Shown one piece after another: positions 16,019 to 24,650 of a DNA stretch of 35,929 nt. A program made the translations under genes and the position numbers. How positions within the stretch are numbered: position 1 is the first letter of the stretch; each line of letters starts with the position of its first letter. This DNA is from a bacterium. GTDB taxonomy: Bacteria; Elusimicrobiota; Elusimicrobia; UBA1565; UBA9628. The DNA lies in the NCBI GenBank assembly GCA_021783355.1, contig JAJXTZ010000006.1, positions 1 to 35,929 on the forward strand, given 5' to 3'. The notes under the pieces were generated by a model. It saw only the letters and a program-made list of their open reading frames with translations, did not search any database and was not told the origin of the DNA.

Positions 16019-17335
16019 CTATTTCCCGACGGGGCCGGCCTTGCGGGCGCTGCGCTCCCAGTTGGCCTTGACGAAGTCTTCGGAAAGGCTGCCGAGGGCC
16101 GATTCCAGGCGCGAGGCCATCCGGTAGCGGTTGTGCATGTCGTCGTAATGCGGCTTGAAAAGGACGCTGTCCAAGATCCTTCGCCCCTGGCGTAAGCGGA
16201 GCTCATTGGCTTCCCGCTGGAGCGGAGACGGCTCGGTCCGCCCGCTCTCAAGGCCGTCCAGGAACTCGACGATCGCGTCGCGAAGTTCTTCGGGGGAGTT
16301 CTCGACCAGTTCGTAGTCGTCGCCGATCTCGTGGAAATGCTGCGCTTCCCACGAGGACTCGAAGACTTCGCGGAGGGATAAGAAGCGGCCCTTGACGTTG
16401 GAAAAGACGTGCTTCGGCAGACCCCGGTCGCCGGGACGACGCGGATAGACGAAGGTCATGTTCGTCATGTTGGCGATCAGCATCGGCCTCTGGAAGAGAA
16501 AGGCCGTGTCGAGAATCCCCGACGACATCCCGACGTAGAAGCGGCACTCCGACAGGAGGTGCATGTCCATCAGGGCGCTCTTGAAGCGGGTGTGCGGGTA
16601 GTCGATCACGCGTTCCATCGAGGGCAGCGGCGTCATCGTCTTGTCGCCGAGACGCGCGACCCACCCGCCGCGGGCCGTGATCTCCCGGATCAGCGGGAGG
16701 TAATTCGCGATCGTCGCGTTGCGGCACGCGGAGGCTTGGTGGTCGCCGTAGAAGCCGCCCTCGCGGACGTGCAGGGCGGCGAACCAGGCGCCGTCCGGAA
16801 GGCCCATCTCCCGGCGCAGGGCTTGGGCCCGGGCGAGCTTCTCGGGCCGCAGGCCGACCGTCAAGGGCTTCTGGACCTCCGTCGTCCAGTCGTAGCTCTC
16901 GACGACCTTCCAGAGGAAGTCCGCGGGCTCCTCCTCGGGTTTCCACAGAGTCGTCGCTCCAAGGGTCGGATGGGTGAAGCGCCCGGGAAGATGCGCCCAC
17001 TGCCCGAGGACCTTGCCGAGGATCAGGCTCAGCGCCCGGAAGAAGCCGAACACGGCGGTCAGCGCCGTGCGGGCCAGAAAGAACGGCAGGGCCGGGACTT
17101 CGGCGCGGTGGGGGGAGACGACGTCGAAGAGTTCGCGGTTCGTCAGCGGGAAACGGAACTTCCACGGCAGGTCGAACGGATAGAGGATCACCAGCTTCTT
17201 GCCCTCGCGCCGGGCGCGGATCAGCCCGAATAGGATCTCCTCGGAGCAGTTGCCGATCACGGAGATGCAAGGCGTCAGGAAGACGAACGGTCCGCGCGCG
17301 TTGAGCCAATTGACGACGCGGTTCAGGGCCTTCAT
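16019..17335 (-). CDS. Putative glycosyltransferase, TIGR04372-like
   Basis: 438 residues. The middle carries FAALHVREGGFYGDHQ (186-200), RNATIANYLPLIREITARGG (205-224), ARLGDKTMTPLPSM and CRFYVGMSSGILDTAFLF. This is the pattern I associate with the TIGR04372 putative glycosyltransferases found in O-antigen and capsule loci, which look like GT-B folds with an O-fucosyltransferase-type HxRxx motif. No signal peptide; residues about 84-110 are hydrophobic and may attach it to the membrane. It ends the 16019-24540 operon, 13 bases after the SDR stop and without an obvious Shine-Dalgarno. Role: transfer of one sugar in the surface glycan; donor unknown. Confidence 0.7.
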   Translation of the reverse strand: MKALNRVVNWLNARGPFVFLTPCISVIGNCSEEILFGLIRARREGKKLVILYPFDLPWKFRFPLTNRELFDVVSPHRAEVPALPFFLARTALTAVFGFFRALSLILGKVLGQWAHLPGRFTHPTLGATTLWKPEEEPADFLWKVVESYDWTTEVQKPLTVGLRPEKLARAQALRREMGLPDGAWFAALHVREGGFYGDHQASACRNATIANYLPLIREITARGGWVARLGDKTMTPLPSMERVIDYPHTRFKSALMDMHLLSECRFYVGMSSGILDTAFLFQRPMLIANMTNMTFVYPRRPGDRGLPKHVFSNVKGRFLSLREVFESSWEAQHFHEIGDDYELVENSPEELRDAIVEFLDGLESGRTEPSPLQREANELRLRQGRRILDSVLFKPHYDDMHNRYRMASRLESALGSLSEDFVKANWERSARKAGPVGK

Positions 17336-17348
17336 CGCGCGGGTCCCG

Positions 17349-18146
17349 TCACCAAGCCGTCCAGCCGCCGTCGACGACGAGGTCGTGGCCGGTCACGTAG
17401 GACGAGAGGTCGCCGGCGAGATAGGCGACGGCGCCCTTGAGGTCCTCCTCGCGGGCCATGCGGCGCAGGGGCGCGCGCGCGCGGTAGCGCGCCTGGAAGC
17501 GCCTGGGCTGACCGCGCTCGATCCCGCCGGGGGAGATCGCGTTGACGCGTACGCGCGGCGCGAGCACGGTCGCCAGGTGCCGCGTCAGTTGGACGAGCCC
17601 GCCCTTCGACGCGCCGTAGCCGGCGGGGTTGGCCATGCGCGTCCCGGAGTAGAGGCTCATGTCCGGGCCGACGAGGCCGTAAATCGAGGAGAACAGGATC
17701 ACGGAGCCGCGTCCGGACGCTGCCAGCAGGGGCGCGGCTTCCTGCGCGAGGACGAACGCGGAGGTGAGGTTGACGCGCAGGGCCGCGTCGAAGGCTTTCG
17801 CGGACTGCCTTCGGAACGGTTCGGCCCAGCCCGCCACGCGCGTGGTGCCGACGAAGGCGGCGGCGTGGACGAGAATGTCGAGGCCTCCGAGGCGCCGGGC
17901 GGCGTCGCGGATCGCGCGGCGTGCCGACCGCTCGTCGGAGAGGTCGGCCGGGACGGCGACGGCGGAGCCTTCTGGCAATTCCGCGGCGCGACGGCGGCAT
18001 GCGGCCGCGTCGCGGTCCGCGACGGCGACTCGCGCCCCCAACTCCGTCAGCGCCTCGCAGACGGCCAGGCCGACGTGGCCCGCCCCGCCGGCGACGAGCG
18101 CCGCCCGCCCGTCCAGCCGCGACAGCTCCGCGATAGAACGCATCAT
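17349..18146 (-). CDS. SDR-family oxidoreductase, PtmA-like
   Basis: 265 residues. Classical short-chain dehydrogenase: cofactor loop GGAGHVG (20-26), an NxxS-like catalytic Ser153/154 in LFSSIYG, and Tyr177-x3-Lys181 in AGYGASKGG. The C-terminal VTGHDLVVDGGWTAW is typical of the fold. In Campylobacter legionaminate clusters an SDR (PtmA) lies beside the CMP-synthetase gene, and here the ATG overlaps that gene's TGA. A good Shine-Dalgarno (GGAGG) precedes the tandem ATGATG, so the second ATG at 18143 could also be used. Its precise reaction is not clear from sequence. FabG-like 3-ketoacyl reduction is unlikely in this setting. Confidence 0.75.
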   Translation of the reverse strand: MMRSIAELSRLDGRAALVAGGAGHVGLAVCEALTELGARVAVADRDAAACRRRAAELPEGSAVAVPADLSDERSARRAIRDAARRLGGLDILVHAAAFVGTTRVAGWAEPFRRQSAKAFDAALRVNLTSAFVLAQEAAPLLAASGRGSVILFSSIYGLVGPDMSLYSGTRMANPAGYGASKGGLVQLTRHLATVLAPRVRVNAISPGGIERGQPRRFQARYRARAPLRRMAREEDLKGAVAYLAGDLSSYVTGHDLVVDGGWTAW

Positions 18147-18874
18147 CGTCCCTCCTTCAGCCACGGCATCGGCAGGATCCCGCCCCGCGCGAGCGCCTCG
18201 GTCCGCCGGAACTGCGCGGCGTCGTCGATGGAGACGGCGCGCTCGTCCGGGACCTCGAGCATCAGGTGGCGTCCGGAACCCCGCCACTCCGACGCGCGGC
18301 GGACGAAGTCCGTCCGCCATAGGTATAGCAGGCCGTTGATCCGGTAGATGGCCGGGGCGTCCTGGCGGCGGGAGATGTGAGCCGCCTCCGGAAGCCAGTC
18401 GGTCATCAAGCCGTTCTTTTCGACGACGGTATGCCACAGAGGGTTGAATTCCGGACGCGAGACCGAGACGATTCCGTCCGCGTCGGAGGCGGAAAGGCGC
18501 GCGACGGCCGTCCGGACATCCTCGGGCAGGCGCGTCGGCGAGGTCGGGTCCAGCAGGAGCAGGAAGTCGTAAGGCCGCCCCTCGGCCTTCTCGACTCCCG
18601 CCAGCGCGTGCTTGAGCACGGGCCACATCGGCGCGTCGTCGCCTGCGAGCTCGGCGGGGCGCAGGAATGGGACCTCGCCGCCGTGCACGCGGGCGGCGGC
18701 GGCGATCTCTTCGGAGTCGGTCGAGACGACGCAGCGGGAGATCTCCGGGCACATCCGCGCCAGGCGGATCGAATGGGCGATCAGCGGCAGGCCCATCAGC
18801 GGGCGGAGGTTCTTCCCTGGCAGGCCGCGGGAGCCGCCGCGGGCCGGAATCACGGCGAGGACGCGGGCGCTCAT
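18143..18874 (-). CDS. legF: CMP-nonulosonic acid synthetase (LegF/NeuA type)
   Basis: 243 residues. It begins with the family motif VIPARGGSRGLPGKNLRPL and carries LLLDPTSPTRLPEDV and RRQDAPAIYRINGLLYLW, the canonical signatures of CMP-NeuAc, CMP-Leg and CMP-Pse synthetases. It activates the nine-carbon acid with CTP, the last cytoplasmic step before transfer. The matching synthase LegI lies 9.6 kb away in the neighbouring operon, so the pathway is split. Overlaps by ATGA with the Gfo/Idh gene upstream and the SDR gene downstream. Activity on Kdo (KdsB) is unlikely given the RINGLLYLW segment. Confidence 0.9.
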   Translation of the reverse strand: MSARVLAVIPARGGSRGLPGKNLRPLMGLPLIAHSIRLARMCPEISRCVVSTDSEEIAAAARVHGGEVPFLRPAELAGDDAPMWPVLKHALAGVEKAEGRPYDFLLLLDPTSPTRLPEDVRTAVARLSASDADGIVSVSRPEFNPLWHTVVEKNGLMTDWLPEAAHISRRQDAPAIYRINGLLYLWRTDFVRRASEWRGSGRHLMLEVPDERAVSIDDAAQFRRTEALARGGILPMPWLKEGR

Positions 18875-19827
18875 CCGGACCTCGCGCGGACGGCGTCGCA
18901 GACCGAGAGCGCCCGGACGCCGTCGTCGAGGGACGCGAGGCGCTCGTCGGCGAAGCCGTCGAGCGCGCCGAGGAACGCGCGCGCCTGATCCAAGAAGCGG
19001 GCGTCGGCGTCCTCAGCGGCGGCCTCCACCCGGGGCTGCTGGCCGACGAGGCTCAGCGCCGCCGTCCCGGCCAGCGCGTCCCATTCGAGGGTGCCGTGCT
19101 CGCCGTGGACGCTCAAGCGCCGCCGCGCCGGACGGGTCAGGTAGTCGAGGCCGATCGACAGCGTCCCCCCTCCGGGCAGCCGCCAGAGAATCTCGGCGAC
19201 CTCGTCGGAGGCCAGGCCGAGGCGGCCGAGGTTCGCGGCCGCCCCGGAGGCCTCGCGCGGGAAGCCGAACAGCCAGCCGGCGTAATCCACCTCGTGGATC
19301 AGGTCGCGCAGGACTCCGCCTTGCGCCGCGCCGGCCGCGTAGCCGGCACGGAGGTCGCGTCCGGGGCGCCAGTCGGGCAGGTACGAGCGGCACTCGACGC
19401 GGACCGCGTGGACGGCGCCCAGCTCGGGAAGCAACGCCCGGGCGCGGGACAGCGACGGGGAGAAGCGCAGCACGCAGGCGACGAAGGCCTTCCGGCCGGA
19501 GCGGCGCGCCGCGTCGGCGACGCGGCGGCCTTCCAGGGCGTCGACGGCGAGGGGCTTCTCGATCAGCGCGTCGAGGCCCAGCGCGAACGCGGCCTCGGCG
19601 ACGGCGGCGTGGCGACCGGTCTCGGTCGCGATCACACAGGCCGCGGCGCCCAGCGCCTTGGCCGCCGCGAGGTCCGCAACGGTCTCGACTCCGGCCGCGC
19701 GCAACTCGGCGGCGGCCTCCGGGCGCCGGGTCACGGCGAGCGGGCGCGCCCCGGCGGCGGCCAGGACCTTCAGGTGGCGGCGGCCGGCGCTGCCGGCGCC
19801 GACGACGGCGACGGCGCGTGCGCTCAT
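18871..19827 (-). CDS. Gfo/Idh/MocA-family NAD(P)-dependent oxidoreductase
   Basis: 318 residues. N-terminal Rossmann loop VAVVGAGSAGRRHLK (6-20), the family EKP (Glu90-Lys91-Pro92 in LIEKPLAVDA) and a catalytic-type HEVDY (178-182 in LIHEVDYAGWLFG). This family oxidises or reduces hydroxyl or keto groups of sugars, inositols and nucleotide sugars. It sits directly before the CMP-synthetase and PtmA-like genes, an order also seen in legionaminate loci with extra oxidoreductases, so a role in making an amino-sugar precursor or modifying the sugar is plausible. It starts 13 bases after the aminotransferase stop, with no clear ribosome site. Substrate unknown. Confidence 0.8.
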   Translation of the reverse strand: MSARAVAVVGAGSAGRRHLKVLAAAGARPLAVTRRPEAAAELRAAGVETVADLAAAKALGAAACVIATETGRHAAVAEAAFALGLDALIEKPLAVDALEGRRVADAARRSGRKAFVACVLRFSPSLSRARALLPELGAVHAVRVECRSYLPDWRPGRDLRAGYAAGAAQGGVLRDLIHEVDYAGWLFGFPREASGAAANLGRLGLASDEVAEILWRLPGGGTLSIGLDYLTRPARRRLSVHGEHGTLEWDALAGTAALSLVGQQPRVEAAAEDADARFLDQARAFLGALDGFADERLASLDDGVRALSVCDAVRARSG

Positions 19828-19840
19828 CCCGGGCGCGGCG

Positions 19841-20965
19841 TCAGGCCGCGTAGAACTCCTCGATCGACGAGATCATGTGCGCGATCTCCTCCTTGGTCAG
19901 GTGCTGGTGGACCGGGAGGGTCATCGTCGCCGCGGCGTCGGCCTCGGCCATCAGGAAGTCGCCCTTCTTGTAGCCGAGCGGGCGGCTGGCCGGCTGGAGG
20001 TGAAGGGGGATCGGATAGTGGACTTTCGCCTCGATGCCGCGTCCCTGCAGGAACTTGAGCAGTTCGTCGCGGCGCTGTGCGTGGAACTGGTAGAGGTGGT
20101 AGACGTGGGTCTCGCGGGGGTCGCGTTTCGGAAGTCTGATCTTCGGGGCGAGCTTGGCCAGCGCGGCGTCCAGCGTCTTGGCGTTGGCGATGCGGATGTC
20201 GGTGATCCAGCGGAAATTCTGGATCTCGCGGAGGCCGACGAGGGCCTGCAGGGAGTCCAGCCGACTGTTGTACGCGTAGAACGCGTACTCGTCGCGGCTG
20301 GACATGCCGTGGTTGCGCAGCAGGCGCAGCTTGTCGCGCATCTCGGCGGAGCTGGTCACGATCACGCCGCCGTCGCCCCAGACGTTGATGTTCTTGAGCG
20401 GGTGGAGGCTGAAGCCGGCCATCAGGCCCCAGGTGCCGCAGTTGCGGCCGTCAAAGGCGGCGCCGATGCCCTGGCAGGAATCCTCGATCACGGGGAGCTT
20501 GTGCTTCGAGGCGATCTCCATGACCCGGGGCATGTCCGGCGGCTGCCCGCCCCAGACGACGGGCATCAGGGCCTTCGTGCGCGGAGTGATTGCGGCCTCC
20601 ATCTTGCCGCAATCGATGACGCCCTTCTCGTCGCAGTCGACGAAGACGATCCGGGCTCCGGCGGTCTCGATGGCGCCGGCCGTCGCGACGAAGGTGTTGG
20701 CCATCGTGATCACCTCGTCGCCGGCGCCGATCCCGAGGGCCTTCAGCGACAGGAACAGCGCGTCGGTCCCTGAGCCGACGCCGACCGCGTACTTGGTCCC
20801 GATCAGGGCCGCGAACTTCTCCTCGAACTCGGTCACCGGCTTGCCGAGAGTGAAATCCCCGGACTGGACCAGCGCCTTGATCTCGGCGAGGACGCCGTCG
20901 ATGTCGGCGAATTGGCGCGGCAAATATGAATAGGGGACTTTAAGGGTCTTCGTCGCTGGGGTCAT
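19841..20965 (-). CDS. DegT/DnrJ/EryC1/StrS-family sugar aminotransferase (second SLHPLK copy)
   Basis: 374 residues. PLP fold with GVGSGTDALFLSLKALG, PVVWGGQPPDMPRVME, Asp162 (VIEDSCQGIGAA) and PLP lysine Lys191 in GFSLHPLKNINVWGDGG. It is the same length and has the same motif style as the gene at 8535-9671, but clearly diverged. GGAG six bases before ATG 20965 is a usable ribosome site. It lies after the nucleotidyltransferase-kinase fusion and before the Gfo/Idh gene. An oxidoreductase plus an aminotransferase of this kind is the usual pair for converting a sugar hydroxyl to an amine (as in 3-amino sugars); that pairing is inference. Confidence 0.85.
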   Translation of the reverse strand: MTPATKTLKVPYSYLPRQFADIDGVLAEIKALVQSGDFTLGKPVTEFEEKFAALIGTKYAVGVGSGTDALFLSLKALGIGAGDEVITMANTFVATAGAIETAGARIVFVDCDEKGVIDCGKMEAAITPRTKALMPVVWGGQPPDMPRVMEIASKHKLPVIEDSCQGIGAAFDGRNCGTWGLMAGFSLHPLKNINVWGDGGVIVTSSAEMRDKLRLLRNHGMSSRDEYAFYAYNSRLDSLQALVGLREIQNFRWITDIRIANAKTLDAALAKLAPKIRLPKRDPRETHVYHLYQFHAQRRDELLKFLQGRGIEAKVHYPIPLHLQPASRPLGYKKGDFLMAEADAAATMTLPVHQHLTKEEIAHMISSIEEFYAA

Positions 20966-20978
20966 GGTGTCTCCGTGC

Positions 20979-22526
20979 CTACTTCAGAAGGGTCTGGATG
21001 AACTTATAGAGGCCGGTCGGGTCTACGGATTCCCGATTGCCGACGATCTCGACGGCCATCGCGCCGACGCAGTTGGCCACCAATCCGAGCAGGTCGGGGG
21101 CGAACCCGAGGTGCGCGCAAGGGCTGGTGACCGCGAACAGCGCGTCGCCCGCTCCGGTGCGGTCGACCACGCGCGTGGCCAGCGCCGGGGTCTCCTCCCA
21201 GCCTGAGTCGGTGAGGATCGCCGAGCCCTTGTGTCCGCGGCTGACCAGGAAGGTCTTGGCGCCCAGGGCCTTGCGCAGGCGCGCGGACTCGGCGTGCAGG
21301 TCGCCGTAGCGGTTGCGGGCCGCGAGCCTCAGCTCCGGCTCGTCGATCGAGACGAAATCGGCGCGGGAGTAGTTCGTCACCGCGTTGAAGCCGTGGTTCG
21401 CGGAGTTCGACTGCGTGTTCAGCGCCAGGAATTTTCGCGAGCGGCTCAGCGTCTGGCGGAGCTTCGGCGTGAGCAGGCCGTGGCCGAAGTCGTTGACCAC
21501 GAGGAAGTCGTTCTTGGCCGCCGCGGACTGCAGCCGCGCGCCGAAGGCCTCCTCGTCGTGCTTCTCGAAGGGGGTGTCGTCGAGATACTGGATCTCGAAC
21601 ATTTTGGTCATGAAGTTCGGCTCGATGAAGCGGCGCTTCCGGACCGTCGGACGGTCGGCCGTGCGCACGGTCTCCATGCGCACGTTGGGCTTCAGCTTGG
21701 AGCGGAGGAACTCGGTCTCCTCGTCGTCGGGCCCCACGGAGGTCAGCAGGGTCACCTCGCGGCAGAAGCCGGCCAGATGGTTGGCGGTGGCGACGGCACC
21801 GCCGGCGAAGCGCTCGCGCGAGGAGTACTTCGTGGCGACGATGGTGTCCTTCGGAGTCTTGCCAAGGGGGATGCAGTAGAAGTATTCGTCGAGGATGGCC
21901 TCTCCGACCACGAGGGCCTTCAGGTCGGAGAGCCCGCGCAGGCGCGCGACGATCTCGTCGCTGGAGTGCTTCTGGCGCATGCGGTGCAGGTACTCCTGCG
22001 TCGCCTCCGGATAGGCGCTGAAGAAGCGGTTGATCAGGAAGCTGGAACTGGAGCGGAAGCCGCCCGTGACCACCAGGCGCCCGCCGACGGAGCGCACGGC
22101 GGCCTCCTCCTCGGAGATCTTCCCGGTCAGGTCCGCGCCGGCGTCGGCGTAATCCGAACCCTTTACGTAGAGATCGGGCTTGAGCAGCTTGATCGTCTCG
22201 ACGGCGGTCGGCCATTCGTTGAGGGCGACGAAGTCGATGAACTGGACCGCGGCGAGCGTCTCCAAGCGCAGCTGTTGGCCGAAGATCGGGCGTCCCGGCC
22301 CCTTGTTGACGAGCTTGTCGGGGGTGATCGTCACGACGAGGAGGTCGGCCATCTCGCGCGCCTCGCGGAAGTGGACCACGTGCCCGGGGTGCATCAGGTC
22401 GAAGACGCCGTGGCACATCGCGACGGTCTTCCCGGACTTGCGGGCCTTGGCCAGGATCGCGGCGAGCTCCTTGAGGCCCTTGATCTTGGGGTTCGCGGCG
22501 GGACGACGGGGCTTGGCGGTTGGCAT
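20979..22526 (-). CDS. Nucleotidyltransferase-PfkB kinase fusion (HldE-like, reversed order)
   Basis: 515 residues. Residues about 20-170 form a RfaE2-type nucleotidyltransferase: HGVFDLMHPGH (39-49) and LKPDLYVKGSDYAD. Residues about 210-515 form a PfkB sugar kinase with FAGGAVATANHLAGF, VVNDFGHG and DRTGAGDALFA, whose Asp is the catalytic base. In HldE of enteric bacteria the kinase comes first and the transferase second; here the order is swapped. The joint reaction would be phosphorylation of a heptose-7-P-like substrate at C1 and nucleotide transfer to it. No GmhA, GmhB or HldD of classical type is recognisable in the window. ATG 22526 is 2 bases after the upstream stop. Confidence 0.8.
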   Translation of the reverse strand: MPTAKPRRPAANPKIKGLKELAAILAKARKSGKTVAMCHGVFDLMHPGHVVHFREAREMADLLVVTITPDKLVNKGPGRPIFGQQLRLETLAAVQFIDFVALNEWPTAVETIKLLKPDLYVKGSDYADAGADLTGKISEEEAAVRSVGGRLVVTGGFRSSSSFLINRFFSAYPEATQEYLHRMRQKHSSDEIVARLRGLSDLKALVVGEAILDEYFYCIPLGKTPKDTIVATKYSSRERFAGGAVATANHLAGFCREVTLLTSVGPDDEETEFLRSKLKPNVRMETVRTADRPTVRKRRFIEPNFMTKMFEIQYLDDTPFEKHDEEAFGARLQSAAAKNDFLVVNDFGHGLLTPKLRQTLSRSRKFLALNTQSNSANHGFNAVTNYSRADFVSIDEPELRLAARNRYGDLHAESARLRKALGAKTFLVSRGHKGSAILTDSGWEETPALATRVVDRTGAGDALFAVTSPCAHLGFAPDLLGLVANCVGAMAVEIVGNRESVDPTGLYKFIQTLLK

Positions 22527-22528
22527 GG

Positions 22529-23539
22529 TCAGCGCTCGGCGGCGGGAGTGAGGTTGTCGAACCAGGCTTTCGTGGCCTGCTCGATGGACTGGGGCGTCCA
22601 GACGGGCGCGGTCTTCCAGTCGTCCAGGCGCTCGAGCATCTGGGCGACGCCGTCCTCCAAGGAGACCTTCGGCTCCCAACCGAGGACGCGGCGGATCTTG
22701 GAGATGTCGGCGAAGGTGCAGTCGGGCTCGCCGGGGCGCTTCGGGATGTGCGTGACCGGTCCGCCCAGCAGTTCGACCAAGAGTTTGACGCTGTAAGTGT
22801 GGCCGGAGCCGACGTTGAAGACTTCGCCGGTGACGCCCGAGTCGGCAGCCTTGACCAGCGCGGCGGCCACGTCCGTCACGAAAGTGAAGTCGCGGGTCTG
22901 CGTGCCGTCGCCGACGACGGTGTAGGGCTTGCCGTGGATCTTCTGCGCCAGGAAGACGCCGAAGACGGCGCCGTAGGTGCCCGAGGTCCGCGCGCGGGGA
23001 CCGTACACGTTGAAGAAGCGGGTTGAGACGACCGGCATGCCGTAAACCTTGCCCCAGTGCAGAACCAGTTCCTCCCCGAGGCGCTTGGTCAGCGCGTAGG
23101 GGTACTGCGGGCGGATCTCGGCCGTCTCCGGGGTCGGGTAAGCGTCGGGGATGCCGTAGCAGGAGGAGGAGGCGGCGTAGACGAAGCGCTTGACCTTCGC
23201 GGCGCGCGCGGCTTCCAGGACCGATTCGGTGCCGACGACGTTGGATCGGAAATAGTCGGTGGGACGCTCGATGGAAGGGACGATGTCGGCGAGCGCGGCC
23301 AGGTGGAACACCCGTTCGGCCCCGGCGAAATGCGGGGCGATCGCGGCATGGTCGGCGACGTCGGCCCAGACGACGCTGAGTGCCGGATTCGACGCGAGGT
23401 GCGACAGGTTCTGGGGGCGGCCCACGGAACCGTTGTCGATCGCGGTGACCAGCCAGCCATCGGCGAGGAGCCTCTCGACCAGATGGCTGCCGATGAAGCC
23501 CGCGCCTCCGGTGACGATCGCGCGGCGTCCGCCGCTCAT
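22529..23539 (-). CDS. NAD-dependent nucleotide-sugar epimerase (extended SDR)
   Basis: 336 residues. Cofactor loop IVTGGAGFIGSHLVERLL near the N-terminus, AASSSCYGIPDAYPTPE with the catalytic Ser, Tyr-x3-Lys in PYALTKRLGEE, FFNVYGPRARTSG and GDGTQTRDFTFVTDVA. This is the UDP-glucose/GlcNAc 4-epimerase-like branch. The Asp-Glu pair of 4,6-dehydratases is absent after the catalytic Ser, so I do not call it LegB. It overlaps the preceding epimerase by ATGA and is 2 bases from the kinase fusion. Product unknown; it may supply a galacto- or heptose-configured nucleotide sugar. Confidence 0.8.
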   Translation of the reverse strand: MSGGRRAIVTGGAGFIGSHLVERLLADGWLVTAIDNGSVGRPQNLSHLASNPALSVVWADVADHAAIAPHFAGAERVFHLAALADIVPSIERPTDYFRSNVVGTESVLEAARAAKVKRFVYAASSSCYGIPDAYPTPETAEIRPQYPYALTKRLGEELVLHWGKVYGMPVVSTRFFNVYGPRARTSGTYGAVFGVFLAQKIHGKPYTVVGDGTQTRDFTFVTDVAAALVKAADSGVTGEVFNVGSGHTYSVKLLVELLGGPVTHIPKRPGEPDCTFADISKIRRVLGWEPKVSLEDGVAQMLERLDDWKTAPVWTPQSIEQATKAWFDNLTPAAER

Positions 23540-24540
23540 GCGGCGGGCGCGGCGGGAGACGCCTTCATCGTCTTGACGTTGAAGTAGCGGGGGTCTTCCA
23601 GGCTGTTCGGGAGCTTGCCGGCTTTGAAGGCGCGGCAGAGGTCGCGGATCGCGTCCTCGACGGTATGCTTCGGCTGGAAGCCGATGTCGCGGGCGATCTT
23701 GTCGGAGCCGACGTGGTAGGAGCGCAGGTCGTCCGTCGGGCTGGTGACGATCTCGATCGGGGCCTTCTCCGGGAACTCCTCCTCGACGACGGCCTTGACC
23801 ATCTTCGCCAGGTCGGCGACGGTGTGGTTCTGGTAGCCCGCGTTCCAGATCTTTCCGTCGATCTTCTCGGCCGGGAGGGACAAGAGCTCGACGTAAAGGT
23901 CGGAGATGTCGTCGATGTGGATGTTCGGGCGCTTCTGGGACCCGCCGAAGACGGTGATCCGGCGCTTGTTCACCGCGAGGTTCGTCAGGATGTTGACCGC
24001 CAGGTCCAGGCGCGTCCGCGGAGAGTAACCGCAGACGGTGGCGGGGCGGATGACGACGGCGGTGAACCCGGGCGTCTTGAGACGCGCGAGGACCTCCTCG
24101 CACATGGCCTTGAACTTGCTGTAGTCGGTCAAGGGCTTAAGAGGGTGCGTCTCGTCCACGTTAGGCGACTCGCTGACGCCGTAAACGGAGCTCGACGAGG
24201 CGTAGATGAAGCGCTTCACGCCGGCGGCCTGAGAGGCTCTGACCATCGGCTCGAACGCGTCGAAGTTGATCGACTTGCCGAGCGCCGGATCCAGCTCGAA
24301 GCTGGGATCGTTGGAGATGCAGGCCAGGTGGATCACCGCCTCGCAGCCGGCCACCGCTTTCTTGTAGGCGGCAATGTCCCGCAGGTCCGCCGTGACGACG
24401 GTCAGGCGCGGATGGGGGGTGAGGCCCTGGTCGCCGTAGTACATGATGTCGTAGGCGACGACCTTGTGACCGGCCGCAATCAGCTTGGGGACGAGGGCGC
24501 AACCGACATAGCCGGCGGCGCCGGTGACGAGGACTTTCAT
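23536..24540 (-). CDS. NAD-dependent epimerase/dehydratase, first gene of the operon
   Basis: 334 residues. MKVLVTGAAGYVGCALVPKL carries the NAD-binding GxxGxxG, then IHLACISNDPSFELDP, YASSSSVYGVSESPNVDE with Ser/Thr catalytic side, YSKFKAMCEEVL for the Tyr-x3-Lys pair and RPATVCGYSPRTRLDLAVN. An extended SDR of the WcaG group common in surface-sugar loci. It starts at ATG 24540, 34 bases after a predicted transcription start. A longer form from 24582 would run into the promoter. A SASVD-like acidic residue after the Ser is not clear, so epimerase, reductase and dehydratase all remain possible. Confidence 0.8.
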   Translation of the reverse strand: MKVLVTGAAGYVGCALVPKLIAAGHKVVAYDIMYYGDQGLTPHPRLTVVTADLRDIAAYKKAVAGCEAVIHLACISNDPSFELDPALGKSINFDAFEPMVRASQAAGVKRFIYASSSSVYGVSESPNVDETHPLKPLTDYSKFKAMCEEVLARLKTPGFTAVVIRPATVCGYSPRTRLDLAVNILTNLAVNKRRITVFGGSQKRPNIHIDDISDLYVELLSLPAEKIDGKIWNAGYQNHTVADLAKMVKAVVEEEFPEKAPIEIVTSPTDDLRSYHVGSDKIARDIGFQPKHTVEDAIRDLCRAFKAGKLPNSLEDPRYFNVKTMKASPAAPAA

Positions 24541-24580
24541 GGTAATGGGGTTCCTGGGCGGGATATCCGCTTGCAGAGGC

Positions 24581-24610
24581 ATTTTATTGATTCCAGGCCC
24601 CATCCGTCAA
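24581..24610 (-). promoter_or_regulatory. Sigma-70-type promoter of the 16019-24540 glycan operon
   Basis: The minus strand has TTGACG (24610-24605), an 18-base spacer and TAAAAT (24586-24581). The predicted start near 24574 leaves a leader of about 34 bases, with AGGA 11-14 bases before ATG 24540. This is the only promoter in the window for which I see a good -35 box and a normal leader. Confidence 0.55.
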
Positions 24611-24650
24611 GGAACGGGCCTCCAGGAAGGAATAGGAAGGCGCAATTGAG

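Noticed and set aside
17336-20978. Three intergenic gaps of exactly 13 bases (17336-17348, 19828-19840, 20966-20978) as a spacer signal
   Set aside because: Their sequences are unrelated, and only one has a ribosome site, so equal length is probably chance.
22529-23539. LegB-type 4,6-dehydratase
   Set aside because: The Asp-Glu pair after the catalytic Ser is absent and the N-terminus is of the 4-epimerase type, not the LegB pattern.
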